Part shown: in pieces, positions 25,651 to 35,050 of the stretch
How the letters are laid out: each line of letters starts with the position of its first letter
Numbering within the stretch: position 1 is the first letter of the stretch
Assembly (NCBI RefSeq): GCF_025028335.1
Contig: NZ_JAFEUW010000001.1
Coordinates: forward strand, 558,001 to 622,000
Reading direction: 5' to 3'
Length of the DNA: 64,000 nucleotides
From: Brachybacterium sillae
GTDB lineage: Bacteria; Actinomycetota; Actinomycetes; Actinomycetales; Dermabacteraceae
The notes under the pieces: model-generated
What the model was told of the DNA's origin: nothing
The model's input: only the letters and a program-made list of their open reading frames with translations
Database searches by the model: none
Made by a program: the position numbers and the translations under genes

Positions 25651-27730
25651 GGCCGCCGCGGAACTGCGAGGTGTACAGGCGGTGGTAGGCACCGCGGGCG
25701 GCCAGCAGCTGCGCGTGGCTCCCCTGCTCGACGATGTCGCCGTGCTCCATCACCAGGATCACGTCGGCGTCGCGGATCGTGGAGAGCCGGTGGGCGATGA
25801 CGAAGCTGGTCTGGTCGCTGCGCAGCGCCGCCATCGCCTTCTGCACCAGAACCTCGGTGCGGGTATCCACCGAGCTGGTGGCCTCGTCGAGGATCAGCAG
25901 TGTCGGCCGAGCCAGGAACGCCCGGGCGATGGTGATCAGCTGCCGCTCCCCCGCCGAGATCGACTCGCCATCCTGGCCGATCACGGTGTCGTATCCGTCG
26001 GGCAGGGCGTGGACGAACCGATCCACGTAGGCGGCGCGCGCGGCCTCGATCACCTCGTCGTCGGTCGCGTCCAGTCGGCCGTAGCGGATGTTCTCCCGGA
26101 TGGTGCCCTCGAACAGCACCGCGTCCTGCAGCACCATCCCGGTGCGGGACCGCAGTTCGGCCCGGTCGAGGGCCCGCACATCGACCCCGTCGAGCAGGAT
26201 GCGCCCGGCATCGACCTCGTAGAAGCGCAGCAGCAGGTTCACCAGGGTGGTCTTCCCGGCGCCGGTCGGGCCGACGATCGCGACCGTCTGCCCGGGCCGG
26301 GCCAGGAGGCTGAGGTCGCGGATCAGCGGCGCCTCGGGGGTGTACGAGAAGGCGACGTGCTGGAACTCGACCTCCCCGCGGACAGCGGAGCCGCCACCCG
26401 GTGCCGCGGTGTGTGCTCCAGTGTCGGCCATGACTCGCGAGCGCATCTCCTCGTCACTGGGCTGGTCGGGGTCATCGAGCAGCTCGAAGATCCGCTCCGC
26501 GGACGCGACACCGGAGATCAGCATGTTCGCCATGCCGGCCACCTGTCCCAGCGGCTGGTTGAACTCGCGGGAGTACTGGATGAACGCGGTCACCGCGCCC
26601 AGGGTCATCTGACCGTTCGCCACCCGCAGCGCCCCGACCACGGCGATCCCGACGTAACCGAGCCAGTTCACCCACTGCATGATCGGCATGATCATGCCGG
26701 AGAGGAACTGGGCGCTGAACGCCGCCCAGAACAGGTCCTCGTTGCGTTCCTCGAAGCGTCGGGCCATGTCCGCCTGACGGCCGAACACCGTCACCAGCTC
26801 ATGGCCGGTGAAGGACTCCTCGATGTGACCGTTGAGACGGCCGGTCTCGCGCCACTGCTCGGCGAACAGCTTCTGCGAGCGCGATCCGATCACCCCGACC
26901 ACCACCGCTGCGACCGGCAGGGCGATCAGCGCGATGAGTGCCAGCTGCCAGGACAGCCACAGCATCATGCCGACGATGCCGATGATGGTCAGCACCGACT
27001 GCAGCAGCATCGCAAGGGCCTGCTGCAGGGCCTGTTGGACGTTGTCGACGTCATTGGTGGTGCGGGAGAGCAGATCACCGCGGGAACGCGCATCGACGGC
27101 TGCGAGCGGCAGGCGGTGGACCTTGGCCTCCACCCGCTGCCGCAGGTCGAACACCACCCGCATGACGATGTCGTTGAGCACGCGCCCCTGCAGCCACATC
27201 AGCAGCTGTGCCACCACGTACATCGCGAGGACGATCAGGATCAGCCGGCCGAGCGCAGGGAAGTCCACCCCCTGCCCGGGGGTGAAGGTCATGCCGGACA
27301 GCATCTCCGCCTCCTGGGTGCGGCCGGCACGACGCAGCCCCTCGATCACCTGAGCAGCGGTGGCCCCCGCGGGCATCCGCGCGGAGAGCACCCCGCCGAA
27401 GATGACGTCCATCGCGCGGCCCAGCACGTGCGGCGCCCACACGTTCAGCACCACGGAGCCGACGACCATCGCGGTGACAATCGCGATGCCGAGTTCGTGG
27501 CCGCGGAACAGGCCGAGCATGCGGCGGGCCGAGGGCCAGAACGCCTTGGCGCGACGCCCCGGCCCGCCACCCCACTCATCGGTGGCGCCGGACTCCTGGA
27601 TCGCGAGGATCTCCTCGTCGCTGAGGTGCTGAGGCCCGGTCGAATCACCGCTGGTGTCCGCCGACGGGAAGCCGGAGGTGTCGGGCGCGTGCCGGTCGCC
27701 GGCGGATTCGGGGATGGATCGCGAGGTCAT
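25637..27730 (-). CDS. ABC exporter, fused permease-ATPase (canonical ATPase half of a heterodimer)
   Basis: A 697-residue half-transporter: an N-terminal ~90-residue extension, six-helix exporter membrane domain (residues ~100-400), then the nucleotide-binding domain. The NBD has Walker A VGPTGAGKTTLVNLL, Q-loop GMVLQDAVLFEGTI and Walker B LLILDEATSSVD with the catalytic Glu. The signature motif is degenerate (ISAGERQL instead of LSGGQ). Paired with the downstream-numbered partner, whose Walker B is degenerate, this fits an asymmetric heterodimeric multidrug or lipid exporter. Start ATG 27730 overlaps the partner's stop (ATGA). Substrate unknown; the TetR gene upstream suggests drug-inducible efflux. 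Confidence 0.92.
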   Translation of the reverse strand: MTSRSIPESAGDRHAPDTSGFPSADTSGDSTGPQHLSDEEILAIQESGATDEWGGGPGRRAKAFWPSARRMLGLFRGHELGIAIVTAMVVGSVVLNVWAPHVLGRAMDVIFGGVLSARMPAGATAAQVIEGLRRAGRTQEAEMLSGMTFTPGQGVDFPALGRLILIVLAMYVVAQLLMWLQGRVLNDIVMRVVFDLRQRVEAKVHRLPLAAVDARSRGDLLSRTTNDVDNVQQALQQALAMLLQSVLTIIGIVGMMLWLSWQLALIALIALPVAAVVVGVIGSRSQKLFAEQWRETGRLNGHIEESFTGHELVTVFGRQADMARRFEERNEDLFWAAFSAQFLSGMIMPIMQWVNWLGYVGIAVVGALRVANGQMTLGAVTAFIQYSREFNQPLGQVAGMANMLISGVASAERIFELLDDPDQPSDEEMRSRVMADTGAHTAAPGGGSAVRGEVEFQHVAFSYTPEAPLIRDLSLLARPGQTVAIVGPTGAGKTTLVNLLLRFYEVDAGRILLDGVDVRALDRAELRSRTGMVLQDAVLFEGTIRENIRYGRLDATDDEVIEAARAAYVDRFVHALPDGYDTVIGQDGESISAGERQLITIARAFLARPTLLILDEATSSVDTRTEVLVQKAMAALRSDQTSFVIAHRLSTIRDADVILVMEHGDIVEQGSHAQLLAARGAYHRLYTSQFRGGLTEE

Positions 27731-29484
27731 GCCAGCTCCTCCGCACTGATCTGCGAGTCGACGATCTCGCGGTAGGTCTCACTGCTGGCGAGAAGCTCCT
27801 GGTGGGTGCCGCGGGCGACGATCCGACCGGCATCCAGCACCAGGATCTGATCGGCCCCGGTGATGGTGGCCACGCGCTGCGCGACGATGATCCGGGTGGC
27901 GTCACCGAGGGTCTCGTCGAGGGCTGCCCGCAGGCGGGCGTCGGTTGTGACGTCGAGGGCGCTGAAGGAGTCATCGAACAAATACACCCGCGGGCGCGCC
28001 ACGAGCGTACGGGCGATCGACAGGCGCTGACGCTGCCCGCCAGAGAGATCCGTGCCGCCCTGGCGCACGCGCGAGGCGAGCCCGGTGGCGGCCGATTCCC
28101 CCTCCCCGGTGCGCCGCTCGCGCACGAAGTCCTCGGCCTGAGCGATGCGCAGAGCCTCCCACAGCTGCTCCTCGGTGGCCTCGGGAGCTCCAAAGCGGAG
28201 GGTGTCGGCGACGGTGCCGCTGAACAGGTAGGCCCGCTGCGGCACGAGGCCCACCGCCCGGGTGATCTCCTCGCGCGGCAGCTCCGTCAGCGGCACCCCG
28301 TCAATGAGGACACACCCGCGCGTCGGGTCGTACAACCGCGGCACCAGGTTCAGCAGTGTGGTTTTCCCGGCGCCGGTGGAGCCGATGATCGCCGTGGTGG
28401 TGCCGGGTTCGGCGACGAAGCTGACGCCGTCGAGCACGGGGGCTTCGGCCCCGGGGTAGGCGAAGGTGACGTCCTGGAACTCGACGCGGCCCTCACGCCG
28501 CTGCGGCAGACGCGGGGACGCGGGTTCGTGCAGGCTCGGCTGCGTCTCGAGCACCTCGCCGATGCGCCGGGCGGAGATCACCGCGCGCGGAAGCATCATC
28601 ATCATGAAGGTGCCCATCATCACCGCGACCAGGATCTGTAGCAGGTACTGCATGAAGGCGGTGAGGGAGCCGATCTGCACCTGCCCGGCATCCACCCGAT
28701 GTCCGCCGAACCACAGCACCGCGGCGGTGGCCAGGTGCAGGATCATCGTGATCAGAGGGCCCATCAGTACGAACAGGCGACCGATCGCCACGGACGTCTC
28801 GGTGATGGCGCGGTTCGCGTCGGTGAAGCGGCCGGTCTCGAAGTCCTCCCGCACGAAGGCGCGCACCACGCGCAAGCCGATGATCTGCTCGCGCAGCACG
28901 CCGTTCACATCATCGAGGTTGCCCTGCATCCGCTGGAATAGCGGCAGCAGCCGCCACACCAGATAACCCACGATCACCAGCAGCACCGGCACCGAGACCC
29001 ACACCAGCCACGACAGCCCCGCGTCCTCCCGGATCGCCATGATGATCCCGCCGATCGCCATGATCGGCACCGCCACCATGAAGTTCAGACCCATCAGGGT
29101 CACCATCTGCACCTGGTTGACGTCATTCGTGCCGCGGGTGATGAGGGTGGGCGCGCCGAAGCGACCCAGCTCCTCGGCGCTGAAGTCGTCGACGCGGGTG
29201 TAGACGGCGCGGCGCAGGTCGCGGCCGAGCGCCATCGCCACCCGGGCGCCGCACCACACGGCGGCGATCGCCACCACCACCTGGGCGAGGGCCACGGCGA
29301 GCATCTGGCCGCCGATGCGCCACACCTGGGCGGTGTCACCGACCGCAACGCCCTCGTCGATGATGCGGGCGTTGAGGCTGGGCAGGTACAGGGTGGCGAG
29401 GGTGGCGAGCAGCTGCAGCACCAGGACGGCCACGAGCAGAGGGGTGTACGGCGGCAGATAGCGCCGCCAGAGGGTGCCCAGCAT
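27727..29484 (-). CDS. ABC exporter, fused permease-ATPase (degenerate ATPase half)
   Basis: A 585-residue half-transporter with six membrane helices in residues ~15-300 (PLLVAVLVLQLLATLATLYL and VALAQVVVAIAAVWCGARVA among them). The NBD has Walker A IGSTGAGKTTLLNLV and an intact LSGGQRQRLSIARTL signature. Walker B ends VYLFDDSFSALD, where Ser replaces the catalytic Glu. That substitution is a known mark of the non-hydrolysing site in heterodimeric exporters such as LmrCD or TM287/288. It is translated ahead of and coupled to the canonical half, and likely follows tetR in the same operon (about 140 bases). Confidence 0.92.
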   Translation of the reverse strand: MLGTLWRRYLPPYTPLLVAVLVLQLLATLATLYLPSLNARIIDEGVAVGDTAQVWRIGGQMLAVALAQVVVAIAAVWCGARVAMALGRDLRRAVYTRVDDFSAEELGRFGAPTLITRGTNDVNQVQMVTLMGLNFMVAVPIMAIGGIIMAIREDAGLSWLVWVSVPVLLVIVGYLVWRLLPLFQRMQGNLDDVNGVLREQIIGLRVVRAFVREDFETGRFTDANRAITETSVAIGRLFVLMGPLITMILHLATAAVLWFGGHRVDAGQVQIGSLTAFMQYLLQILVAVMMGTFMMMMLPRAVISARRIGEVLETQPSLHEPASPRLPQRREGRVEFQDVTFAYPGAEAPVLDGVSFVAEPGTTTAIIGSTGAGKTTLLNLVPRLYDPTRGCVLIDGVPLTELPREEITRAVGLVPQRAYLFSGTVADTLRFGAPEATEEQLWEALRIAQAEDFVRERRTGEGESAATGLASRVRQGGTDLSGGQRQRLSIARTLVARPRVYLFDDSFSALDVTTDARLRAALDETLGDATRIIVAQRVATITGADQILVLDAGRIVARGTHQELLASSETYREIVDSQISAEELA

Positions 29485-29625
29485 GGGTGGGGGTTCTCGC
29501 TCTCAGAAGGTCGGACGGGACGTGACGGGAGGACGGCAGGGGTGCGGCGGTCCGCAGGGCGGGGTGGCCGGGGGCGGTCGGGCGAATCAGTCGGGCGAGC
29601 CGGCCAGGACATGCCGACGCCGCTC

Positions 29626-30188
29626 TCAGGCGGGGTCAGCCAACCGGGGGCCAGGGCCAGCACCATGGTCTCAAGCTCGTCGGCGCTGGGGCGGTCTGCG
29701 TTCTCGGCCCGGAGCCGGTCGATGATCACGGTGACGAGGCCGGCGGCGTAGGCGCGGGTCTGTGCCCCGCTGCATCCGACCGGTTCCTCCCCGGGCCGGG
29801 CCGTGAGGGCATGATCGAGACGCTGGGCGAGGTTGTCGATCACGGCTTCACGCACCGCGGCCGGCAGCTTCCATTCCAGGGCGGCGGCCAGCATCCGGCG
29901 ACGCCACGCGGCGACCTCCACCACCGCATGCAGCAGGGCCCGCAGCCGCCCCTCGGTCCCCTCTCCCTCGCCGTCGAGGCCCGCCTGCCGGGTCATCGCG
30001 TCGATCACCTCGACATAGGAGTCGAGCAGAGCGAAGGCCATGTCCTCGATCCCGTTGGGGAAGTGGGAGTACAGGGCGGCTCGACTGACCCCAGCCTCCC
30101 GCGCGATCTCATGCACGGAGATCGAGGTGCGACCCTCGACCGTGAGCGCGACCAGGGCGTCGAGCACCGCGGACCGGGTGCGCACCAC
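29626..30188 (-). CDS. TetR family transcriptional regulator (one-base frameshift near 3' end)
   Basis: From GTG 30188, 8 bases after the SDR stop, the protein opens VVRTRSAVLDALVALTVEG and continues with a TetR helix-turn-helix, ISVHEIAREAGVSRAALYSHF. A helical ligand domain follows. As given, the frame stays open far into the ABC gene. One extra base at 29644-29645 (minus strand GG to GGG) gives the ending LALAPGLADPA and a stop at 29626, for 187 residues, a normal TetR length. By position it probably represses the SDR-tetR-ABC-ABC unit; ligand and operator are not visible. Confidence 0.8.
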
Positions 30189-30195
30189 CCGGGGG

Positions 30196-30966
30196 TCAGG
30201 CGTCCTGCGACCGGGGGCCCGACTGGGCCAGGAAGTCCTCGGCGCCGCCGACGAGCTCCACGTGGCCCGTCGGCACATCGGCCTGCGCCATGCGCACCAC
30301 CTCGGCGGCGAACTCCGCGACCGAGTAGAGGCGACCGGCGGCCTCGCGGCGCTCCTCCAACGCCCCCGGACGGGCGCGGTCCAGCAGAGTGGCGGTGACG
30401 GTACCCTCGATCATGTCCCCGGAGACGACGACCAGCGAGATACCGCGTTCCTGCAGAGCGGGGACCTCCGCCAGCAGGGCATCCTCCCCGGCGCGCTTGG
30501 ACAGCGCCACCTGCTCGTACTCCGGCATGGTCTCCACCTCACGGATGAAGTGGGCCTGGTGGCTGGTGACGAACACGACGCGACCGCCGTCGGCCATCAG
30601 CTCGGTCCCGGCACGCAGGGCGTCCAGCTGGGCGTCCCGGTTCAATCGCAGCGCGTAGTCCTCCCCGAGGTCCTTCTCCATACCACCGGAGGCGTTGAGC
30701 ACCAGAAGGTCGAGGGAGCCGTAGGTGTCGACGGCGGTCCGCATGAGCGTGCGCACCGCCTCGGGATCGGTGAGGTCGGCACCGACCGCGACGGCCGCAC
30801 CCCCGGCGGCCTCGATATCGGCGACGACCTTGTTCGCCCGCGGGGCCTTCTGCCGGTAGTTCACGACCACGTTCGCGCCCTCGGCGGCGAGGAGTCGGGC
30901 GGTGTCGGCCCCGACGCCGCGGGAGGATCCGGTGACGACGGCGGTGCGTCCGGTCAGGGAGGTCAT
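30196..30966 (-). CDS. SDR family oxidoreductase
   Basis: A 256-residue classical short-chain dehydrogenase. The cofactor motif is TAVVTGSSRGVGADTARLLA (TGxxxGxG), NNAG is replaced by LNASGGM, and the Ser of the active site is in VVFVTSHQAHF. The expected YxxxK is replaced by YEQVALSKRAGEDAL: the Tyr and Lys spacing (YEQVALSK) is looser than classical, so catalysis may differ. ATG 30966 begins the typical MTSLTGRTAVV. It lies at the head of the tetR/ABC gene row, 7 bases from tetR. Substrate unknown. Confidence 0.8.
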   Translation of the reverse strand: MTSLTGRTAVVTGSSRGVGADTARLLAAEGANVVVNYRQKAPRANKVVADIEAAGGAAVAVGADLTDPEAVRTLMRTAVDTYGSLDLLVLNASGGMEKDLGEDYALRLNRDAQLDALRAGTELMADGGRVVFVTSHQAHFIREVETMPEYEQVALSKRAGEDALLAEVPALQERGISLVVVSGDMIEGTVTATLLDRARPGALEERREAAGRLYSVAEFAAEVVRMAQADVPTGHVELVGGAEDFLAQSGPRSQDA

Positions 30967-31077
30967 GGGTGCTCCTGGGAAGAGTGCGGGACGGCCCCGA
31001 GGTCCGGGAACCCGACGGGCCGGAGAAGCGGGGGCCACAGGGTGGAGGCGCGCCCCGGCGGGGGCGCGCCGGCGGGC

Positions 31078-31362
31078 TCAGTCGCGGCGGCGGCGGGAGC
31101 CGAGAACGGACAGGCCGGTGATCAGACCGATCGTGCCGATGACGCCACCTGCAACCGCCGCCACGCGGGGCAGGTGGGTGCTGCCGTCATCGGCGACGAA
31201 GAAACCCGCGCCGACGGACTTGGCCTCGTTCATCCAGCGCTTGGCGGCGTGCACCGGGTGGAGACGGTCCAGCAGCTCGTCGATGTCGGCGGCCAGGTTG
31301 TCCTGGCGGCGGTAGGCCTCGTCGCGCATATCGGTCAGGGATGCCTGGGTGTCCTTGCCCAT
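31078..31362 (-). CDS. DUF3618-type small membrane protein
   Basis: A 94-residue protein. The N-terminal half is a charged amphipathic helix, MRDEAYRRQDNLAADIDELLDRLHPVHAAKRW, resembling the DUF3618 repeat. One membrane helix, VAAVAGGVIGTIGLITGLSVL, follows, then a positive RRRRD tail. Such proteins accompany cell-envelope genes in actinobacteria; function unknown. It may belong to the SDR-tetR-ABC gene row (111 bases upstream of it). Confidence 0.65.
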   Translation of the reverse strand: MGKDTQASLTDMRDEAYRRQDNLAADIDELLDRLHPVHAAKRWMNEAKSVGAGFFVADDGSTHLPRVAAVAGGVIGTIGLITGLSVLGSRRRRD

Positions 31363-31462
31363 GGGGATGCTCCATCCGTCGGTCGGGTGTCCTGGGCATC
31401 GTACCCGCGTCGCCCCGGACTCCGGCACGTCGCCGTTCCTGCCGCGGGTACGCTGGGCGGGC

Positions 31463-31544
31463 GCGCGAGTGGCGGAACTGGCAGACGCGCCGGATTTAGG
31501 TTCCGGTGCCCTCGGGCATGCGGGTTCGAGTCCCGCCTCGCGCA
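31463..31544 (+). tRNA. tRNA-Leu (TAG)
   Basis: A class II tRNA with acceptor GCGCGAG/CTCGCGC, anticodon loop ATTTAGG (TAG) and the long variable arm TGCCCTCGGGCA. Confidence 0.96.
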
Positions 31545-31605
31545 CCCGGCACCCGCACCGCCTCGGGTGAGGCAGCCGAGGGCGCATCGAGGAAGGAGTG
31601 AGGCC

Positions 31606-32253
31606 GTGACGCTGTTCGGACTCGTCCGCCACGGACAGACCGACTACAACCTCCGCGGACTGTTCCAGGGGTCCAGCGACATCCCGCTCAACGACACCGG
31701 CCGGGAGCAGGCGCATCACGCCCTCGAACCTCTGCCGGCGATCCCGTGGGACACGGTGGTCTCCTCACCTCTGCAGCGCGCCGAGCAGACCGCACGCATC
31801 ATCGCCGAGGATCATGACATCCCCTGGGGCGGCACCGACGTGAGGCTGCGCGAGATCGACTGGGGCGCCGCGGAGGGCCGACCGGTGGACGAGATGGAAC
31901 GTCTGTACCCGGATCGCTCCTTCCCCGGTCGCGAGGACCACCAGCAGGTCGCGGACCGCGGATACGACGCCCTGGAGGACCTCGAACAGCGTTTCCCGGG
32001 GAAGAACGTCCTGGTCGTCGCCCATGGCACGCTGATCCGCTTCCTGTTGTCCGGCATCGCCGAGCGGCCGCTCGACTCCATCCCCAACGGCACCCTCTCC
32101 GTGATCACCCTGGAGGGGACGACCTGGGGGGTGGAGATGATCGCGGGCGTCGCCGAGGAGCGGATCGTGCAGGTGCGGTCGCACGATCAGAACCCCCGGT
32201 TCATCCTCGACAAACCGGCGCTCATCCCCGGAGCCGCACCCCGCCCCCTCTGA
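31606..32253 (+). CDS. histidine phosphatase (phosphoglycerate mutase-like) family protein
   Basis: A 215-residue protein from GTG 31606, with GAAGGAG about 10 bases upstream. The phosphohistidine motif LVRHGQTDYNLRGLFQG (RHG) starts at residue 7, SSPLQRAEQTARII and LREIDWGAAEGR follow, and VVAHGTLIRFLL supplies the second His. This is the cofactor-independent 'phosphatase' subgroup, not glycolytic GpmA. In actinobacteria related proteins act on sugar phosphates or related small metabolites; substrate not determinable here. Confidence 0.88.
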   Translation: MTLFGLVRHGQTDYNLRGLFQGSSDIPLNDTGREQAHHALEPLPAIPWDTVVSSPLQRAEQTARIIAEDHDIPWGGTDVRLREIDWGAAEGRPVDEMERLYPDRSFPGREDHQQVADRGYDALEDLEQRFPGKNVLVVAHGTLIRFLLSGIAERPLDSIPNGTLSVITLEGTTWGVEMIAGVAEERIVQVRSHDQNPRFILDKPALIPGAAPRPL

Positions 32254-32282
32254 CCACTCGCCCTCAGCCACAGGAGGCCGTC

Positions 32283-32819
32283 ATGGACCGCACCGCCGTC
32301 GACACCGAAGGGGCCTGGTTCGACCCCGAGCACATGGCCGCGCTGCGCCGCCAGCTACCGATCGCGTACGTCGACATCGTGCCGGTGCGCACGGACGTCG
32401 ACGGACAGGTGAGCCAGGTGGGGCTGCTGTTGCGCGCCAGCGGCGCCGGACGGATCGTCCGCTCCATCGTCTCCGGTCGGATCCTGGTGCACGAGACCAT
32501 CCGTGAAGCGATCTCCCGGCACGTGGAGAAGGACCTCGGGCCGATGGCGCTGCCGCGGATCCCGGTGAGCCCGGTGCCGTTCACCGTGGCCGAGTACTTC
32601 CCCACCCCGGGGCTCAGCCCGTTCCACGACCCGCGGCAGCATGCCATCTCCCTGGCGTACATCGTGCCGGTCGACGGAGAGACCGCCCCGCAGGAGGACG
32701 CCCTGGACCTGGGGTGGTTCGACGTGTCCGAGCTGACCGAGGACGGGGTCCTCGCAGAGCTCGAGGGCGGGCACGACGTGATCGTGCGGCGCGCCCTCGC
32801 CCACGCCGGGGTGTGCTGA
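32283..32819 (+). CDS. DUF4916 (NUDIX-related) family protein
   Basis: A 178-residue protein with the conserved run of the actinobacterial DUF4916 family: PIAYVDIVPVRTDVDGQ, SGRILVHETIREAI, HVEKDLGPMALPRIPVSP and FTVAEYFPTPGLSPFHDPRQ. The fold is NUDIX-like, but the classical GX5EX7REUXEEXGU box is not seen, so hydrolase activity is uncertain. AGGAGG precedes the ATG at 32283. Follows the phosphatase gene by 29 bases and is probably co-transcribed. Confidence 0.85.
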   Translation: MDRTAVDTEGAWFDPEHMAALRRQLPIAYVDIVPVRTDVDGQVSQVGLLLRASGAGRIVRSIVSGRILVHETIREAISRHVEKDLGPMALPRIPVSPVPFTVAEYFPTPGLSPFHDPRQHAISLAYIVPVDGETAPQEDALDLGWFDVSELTEDGVLAELEGGHDVIVRRALAHAGVC

Positions 32820-32831
32820 CCCGGGGCGAGA

Positions 32832-33467
32832 TCAGGCCAGGGCGTCCCGCAGCGCCGGGAGCAGCGCCCGGAAGGCGCGGCCGCGGTGCGAGATGGCGTC
32901 CTTCTCCGCGGGGCTGAGCTCCGCCGAGGTGCGGTCCTCCCCATCGGGTATGAACAGCGGGTCGTAGCCGAAACCCCCTCCCCCGCGGGGGCCGCGCAGA
33001 AGACGCCCGCGCATGCGCCCCGTCTCGACGACCTCGCGCCCCTGAGGGGTGACCATCACCGCCGCGCAGACGAACTCGGCGCCACGGTGCTCGTCCGGGA
33101 CGTCCCCGAGCTGGGCCAGCAACAGGGCGTTGTTCGCGGCGTCGTCGCCGTGGCGTCCGCTCCAGCGGGCCGAGAACACCCCGGGGGCCCCGCCGAGCAC
33201 GTCCACCGCAAGGCCGGAATCGTCGGCGATCGCCACCAGCCCGGTGGCGGCGCAGGCCGCCCGGGCCTTCAGCAGGGCGTTCTCGGCGAACGTCACGCCG
33301 TTCTCGACGACGTCCGGCAGCTCGAGTCCGCCGGCGGAGACCAGCGACTCCTCGGTGAACCCGGGGACCGCCTCGGCCAGGATCCGCCGCAGTTCCTCGA
33401 GTTTGCCGCGGTTGTGTGTCGCCAGGAGGGCGCGGGCGCTAGCGGGGACGACCACGGGCGCGGTCAT
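32832..33467 (-). CDS. rdgB: XTP/dITP diphosphatase (non-canonical purine NTP pyrophosphatase)
   Basis: A 211-residue house-cleaning enzyme that removes ITP, dITP and XTP. Family signatures are [48 protein letters not shown] and the C-terminal [10 protein letters not shown] with SHRGRAF. The ATG at 33467 overlaps the end of rph by 4 bases, and the two genes are coupled, as in many bacteria. Length is normal. Confidence 0.95.
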   Translation of the reverse strand: MTAPVVVPASARALLATHNRGKLEELRRILAEAVPGFTEESLVSAGGLELPDVVENGVTFAENALLKARAACAATGLVAIADDSGLAVDVLGGAPGVFSARWSGRHGDDAANNALLLAQLGDVPDEHRGAEFVCAAVMVTPQGREVVETGRMRGRLLRGPRGGGGFGYDPLFIPDGEDRTSAELSPAEKDAISHRGRAFRALLPALRDALA

Positions 33468-34231
33468 CCGATCTCCTCCGCGAGGGCCTGCTGCTGGAGG
33501 CGCGTGAGCTCGGCGCATCCGCCGGCGGCGAGGTCCAGGAGGGCGTTCAGCTCATCGCGGTCGAAGGGGGCGCCCTCCGCGGTGCCCTGGACCTCGACGA
33601 AGCGTCCGTCCCCGGTCATCACCACGTTCATGTCGGTGCCGGCGGCGACATCCTCGCGGTATTCGAGGTCGAGCACGGGGCGACCATCGACGACACCGAC
33701 GCTCACGGCGCTGACGCTGGCGTGCAGCACGTCCGCGGCGGCGGGCACCGCGGCGTGGCGCTTGCCCCAGGCGATCGCATCGGCCAGGGCCACATAGGCG
33801 CCCGTGATCGCTGCGGTGCGGGTGCCGCCGTCGGCCTGCAGCACGTCACAGTCGAGCTGGATCGTGTTCTCCCCCAGGGCGTCGAGGTCGACGGCGGCGC
33901 GCAGGGAACGGCCGATCAGGCGGGAGATCTCATGGGTGCGGCCGCCGATGCGGCCCTTGACGCTCTCCCGGTCGGACCGGGTGCCGGTCGCTCGCGGCAG
34001 CATGGCGTACTCGGCGGTGACCCATCCGGTGCCGGAGCCCTTCTTCCACCGCGGCACGCCCTCGGTGAAACTCGCGGCGCACAGCACGCGCGTGCGGCCG
34101 AACTCCACCAGCACACTGCCCTCCGCATGGTCGAGCCAGCCGCGGGTCAGGCGTACTGCACGCAGCTGGTCGGCGGCGCGGCCGTCGACGCGGGGACCGG
34201 ACGCGGGGGCGGACGGGGCGGGTGCGGGCAT
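33464..34231 (-). CDS. rph: ribonuclease PH
   Basis: A 255-residue phosphorolytic 3'-5' exoribonuclease that trims tRNA 3' ends. Signatures are [50 protein letters not shown] and [20 protein letters not shown]. It follows the MBL hydrolase by 30 bases and overlaps rdgB. Part of the clpS-DUF2017-murI-MBL-rph-rdgB row read leftward. Confidence 0.96.
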   Translation of the reverse strand: MPAPAPSAPASGPRVDGRAADQLRAVRLTRGWLDHAEGSVLVEFGRTRVLCAASFTEGVPRWKKGSGTGWVTAEYAMLPRATGTRSDRESVKGRIGGRTHEISRLIGRSLRAAVDLDALGENTIQLDCDVLQADGGTRTAAITGAYVALADAIAWGKRHAAVPAAADVLHASVSAVSVGVVDGRPVLDLEYREDVAAGTDMNVVMTGDGRFVEVQGTAEGAPFDRDELNALLDLAAGGCAELTRLQQQALAEEIG

Positions 34232-34261
34232 CAGGGTCTCCTCGGGGTCGGCGGGCGCGCG

Positions 34262-35050
34262 TCAGGCGCGGGGCGCGACTTCGAGGATATCCAGCGCCCG
34301 CACCACGGTGAGGTCGCCGTCGTACTCCGCGCGGGCCTCCGCCAGGGTGTCGGCGGGATCGGTCCACTCGGGGATGTGGGTGAGGGCGAGGCGGCGCACA
34401 CCGGCGCGGGCGGCGGTCTGCCCGGCGCGGCGACCGGTCAGGTGGACGCCCTGGAATCGGTCATCACGGCCCTCGAGGTATCCGGCTTCGCACAGGAACA
34501 GATCGGCCCCGCGGGCCAGCTCGTCCAGGGCCGCGCAAGTATCGGAGTCCCCGGAGTAGGCGAGCACCGCCCCTCCGGCGCTCACCCGGAAACCGTAGGC
34601 CTCCACCGGATGCACCACCGCACGGGCCTCGAGGGTGAAGGGGCCGATCTGCGTGGTGTAACCGTCGGTGATGACGACATGTCTGAAGGGCGCACAGTCG
34701 ACGCCGTCGGGCACATCCCCGGCCCGGCCCATCACCCCGCGCATCCGGTCGCAGAGAGCCGCCGGAGCGTGGATGTCCAGCACCGGCAGGTCGGTGCGCA
34801 CGTTGTACGCCCAGAACACCTCGAGGCCCGTGAGGTCGAGGAAATGATCGGGGTGCAGGTGGGAGATCACCACCGCGTCCAGCTGGGCCGGGTCGATGAC
34901 GCTCTGCAGGGGTCCGAACGCCCCGCTGCCGAGGTCGATCAGCACCCGCCAGGTGCGGCCGTCGGCATCCTCCTGCTCCAGCAGGTAGCTGGAGGCGGCG
35001 CTGCGGCTCCCGGCGAAACTGCCCGAGCAGCCGATCACCCGCAGCCTCAC
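34262..35050 (-). CDS. MBL fold metallo-hydrolase (RNase Z-like)
   Basis: A 262-residue zinc hydrolase from GTG 35050, whose GTGA overlaps the murI stop. It opens [20 protein letters not shown] and has the metal motif [12 protein letters not shown] (HxHxDH), a later His in [17 protein letters not shown] and LTHIPEW. This subgroup regularly sits between murI and rph in actinobacteria and resembles RNase Z/arylsulfatase-type phosphodiesterases (some are cyclic-nucleotide phosphodiesterases). It lacks the exosite arm of true RNase Z. Substrate not assigned. Confidence 0.85.
   Translation of the reverse strand: MRLRVIGCSGSFAGSRSAASSYLLEQEDADGRTWRVLIDLGSGAFGPLQSVIDPAQLDAVVISHLHPDHFLDLTGLEVFWAYNVRTDLPVLDIHAPAALCDRMRGVMGRAGDVPDGVDCAPFRHVVITDGYTTQIGPFTLEARAVVHPVEAYGFRVSAGGAVLAYSGDSDTCAALDELARGADLFLCEAGYLEGRDDRFQGVHLTGRRAGQTAARAGVRRLALTHIPEWTDPADTLAEARAEYDGDLTVVRALDILEVAPRA

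Noticed and set aside
29100-30278. Extended TetR protein overlapping the ABC exporter gene
   Set aside because: The overlap of several hundred bases in another frame and the Arg/Pro-rich extension are artefactual; a one-base correction gives a normal TetR end.
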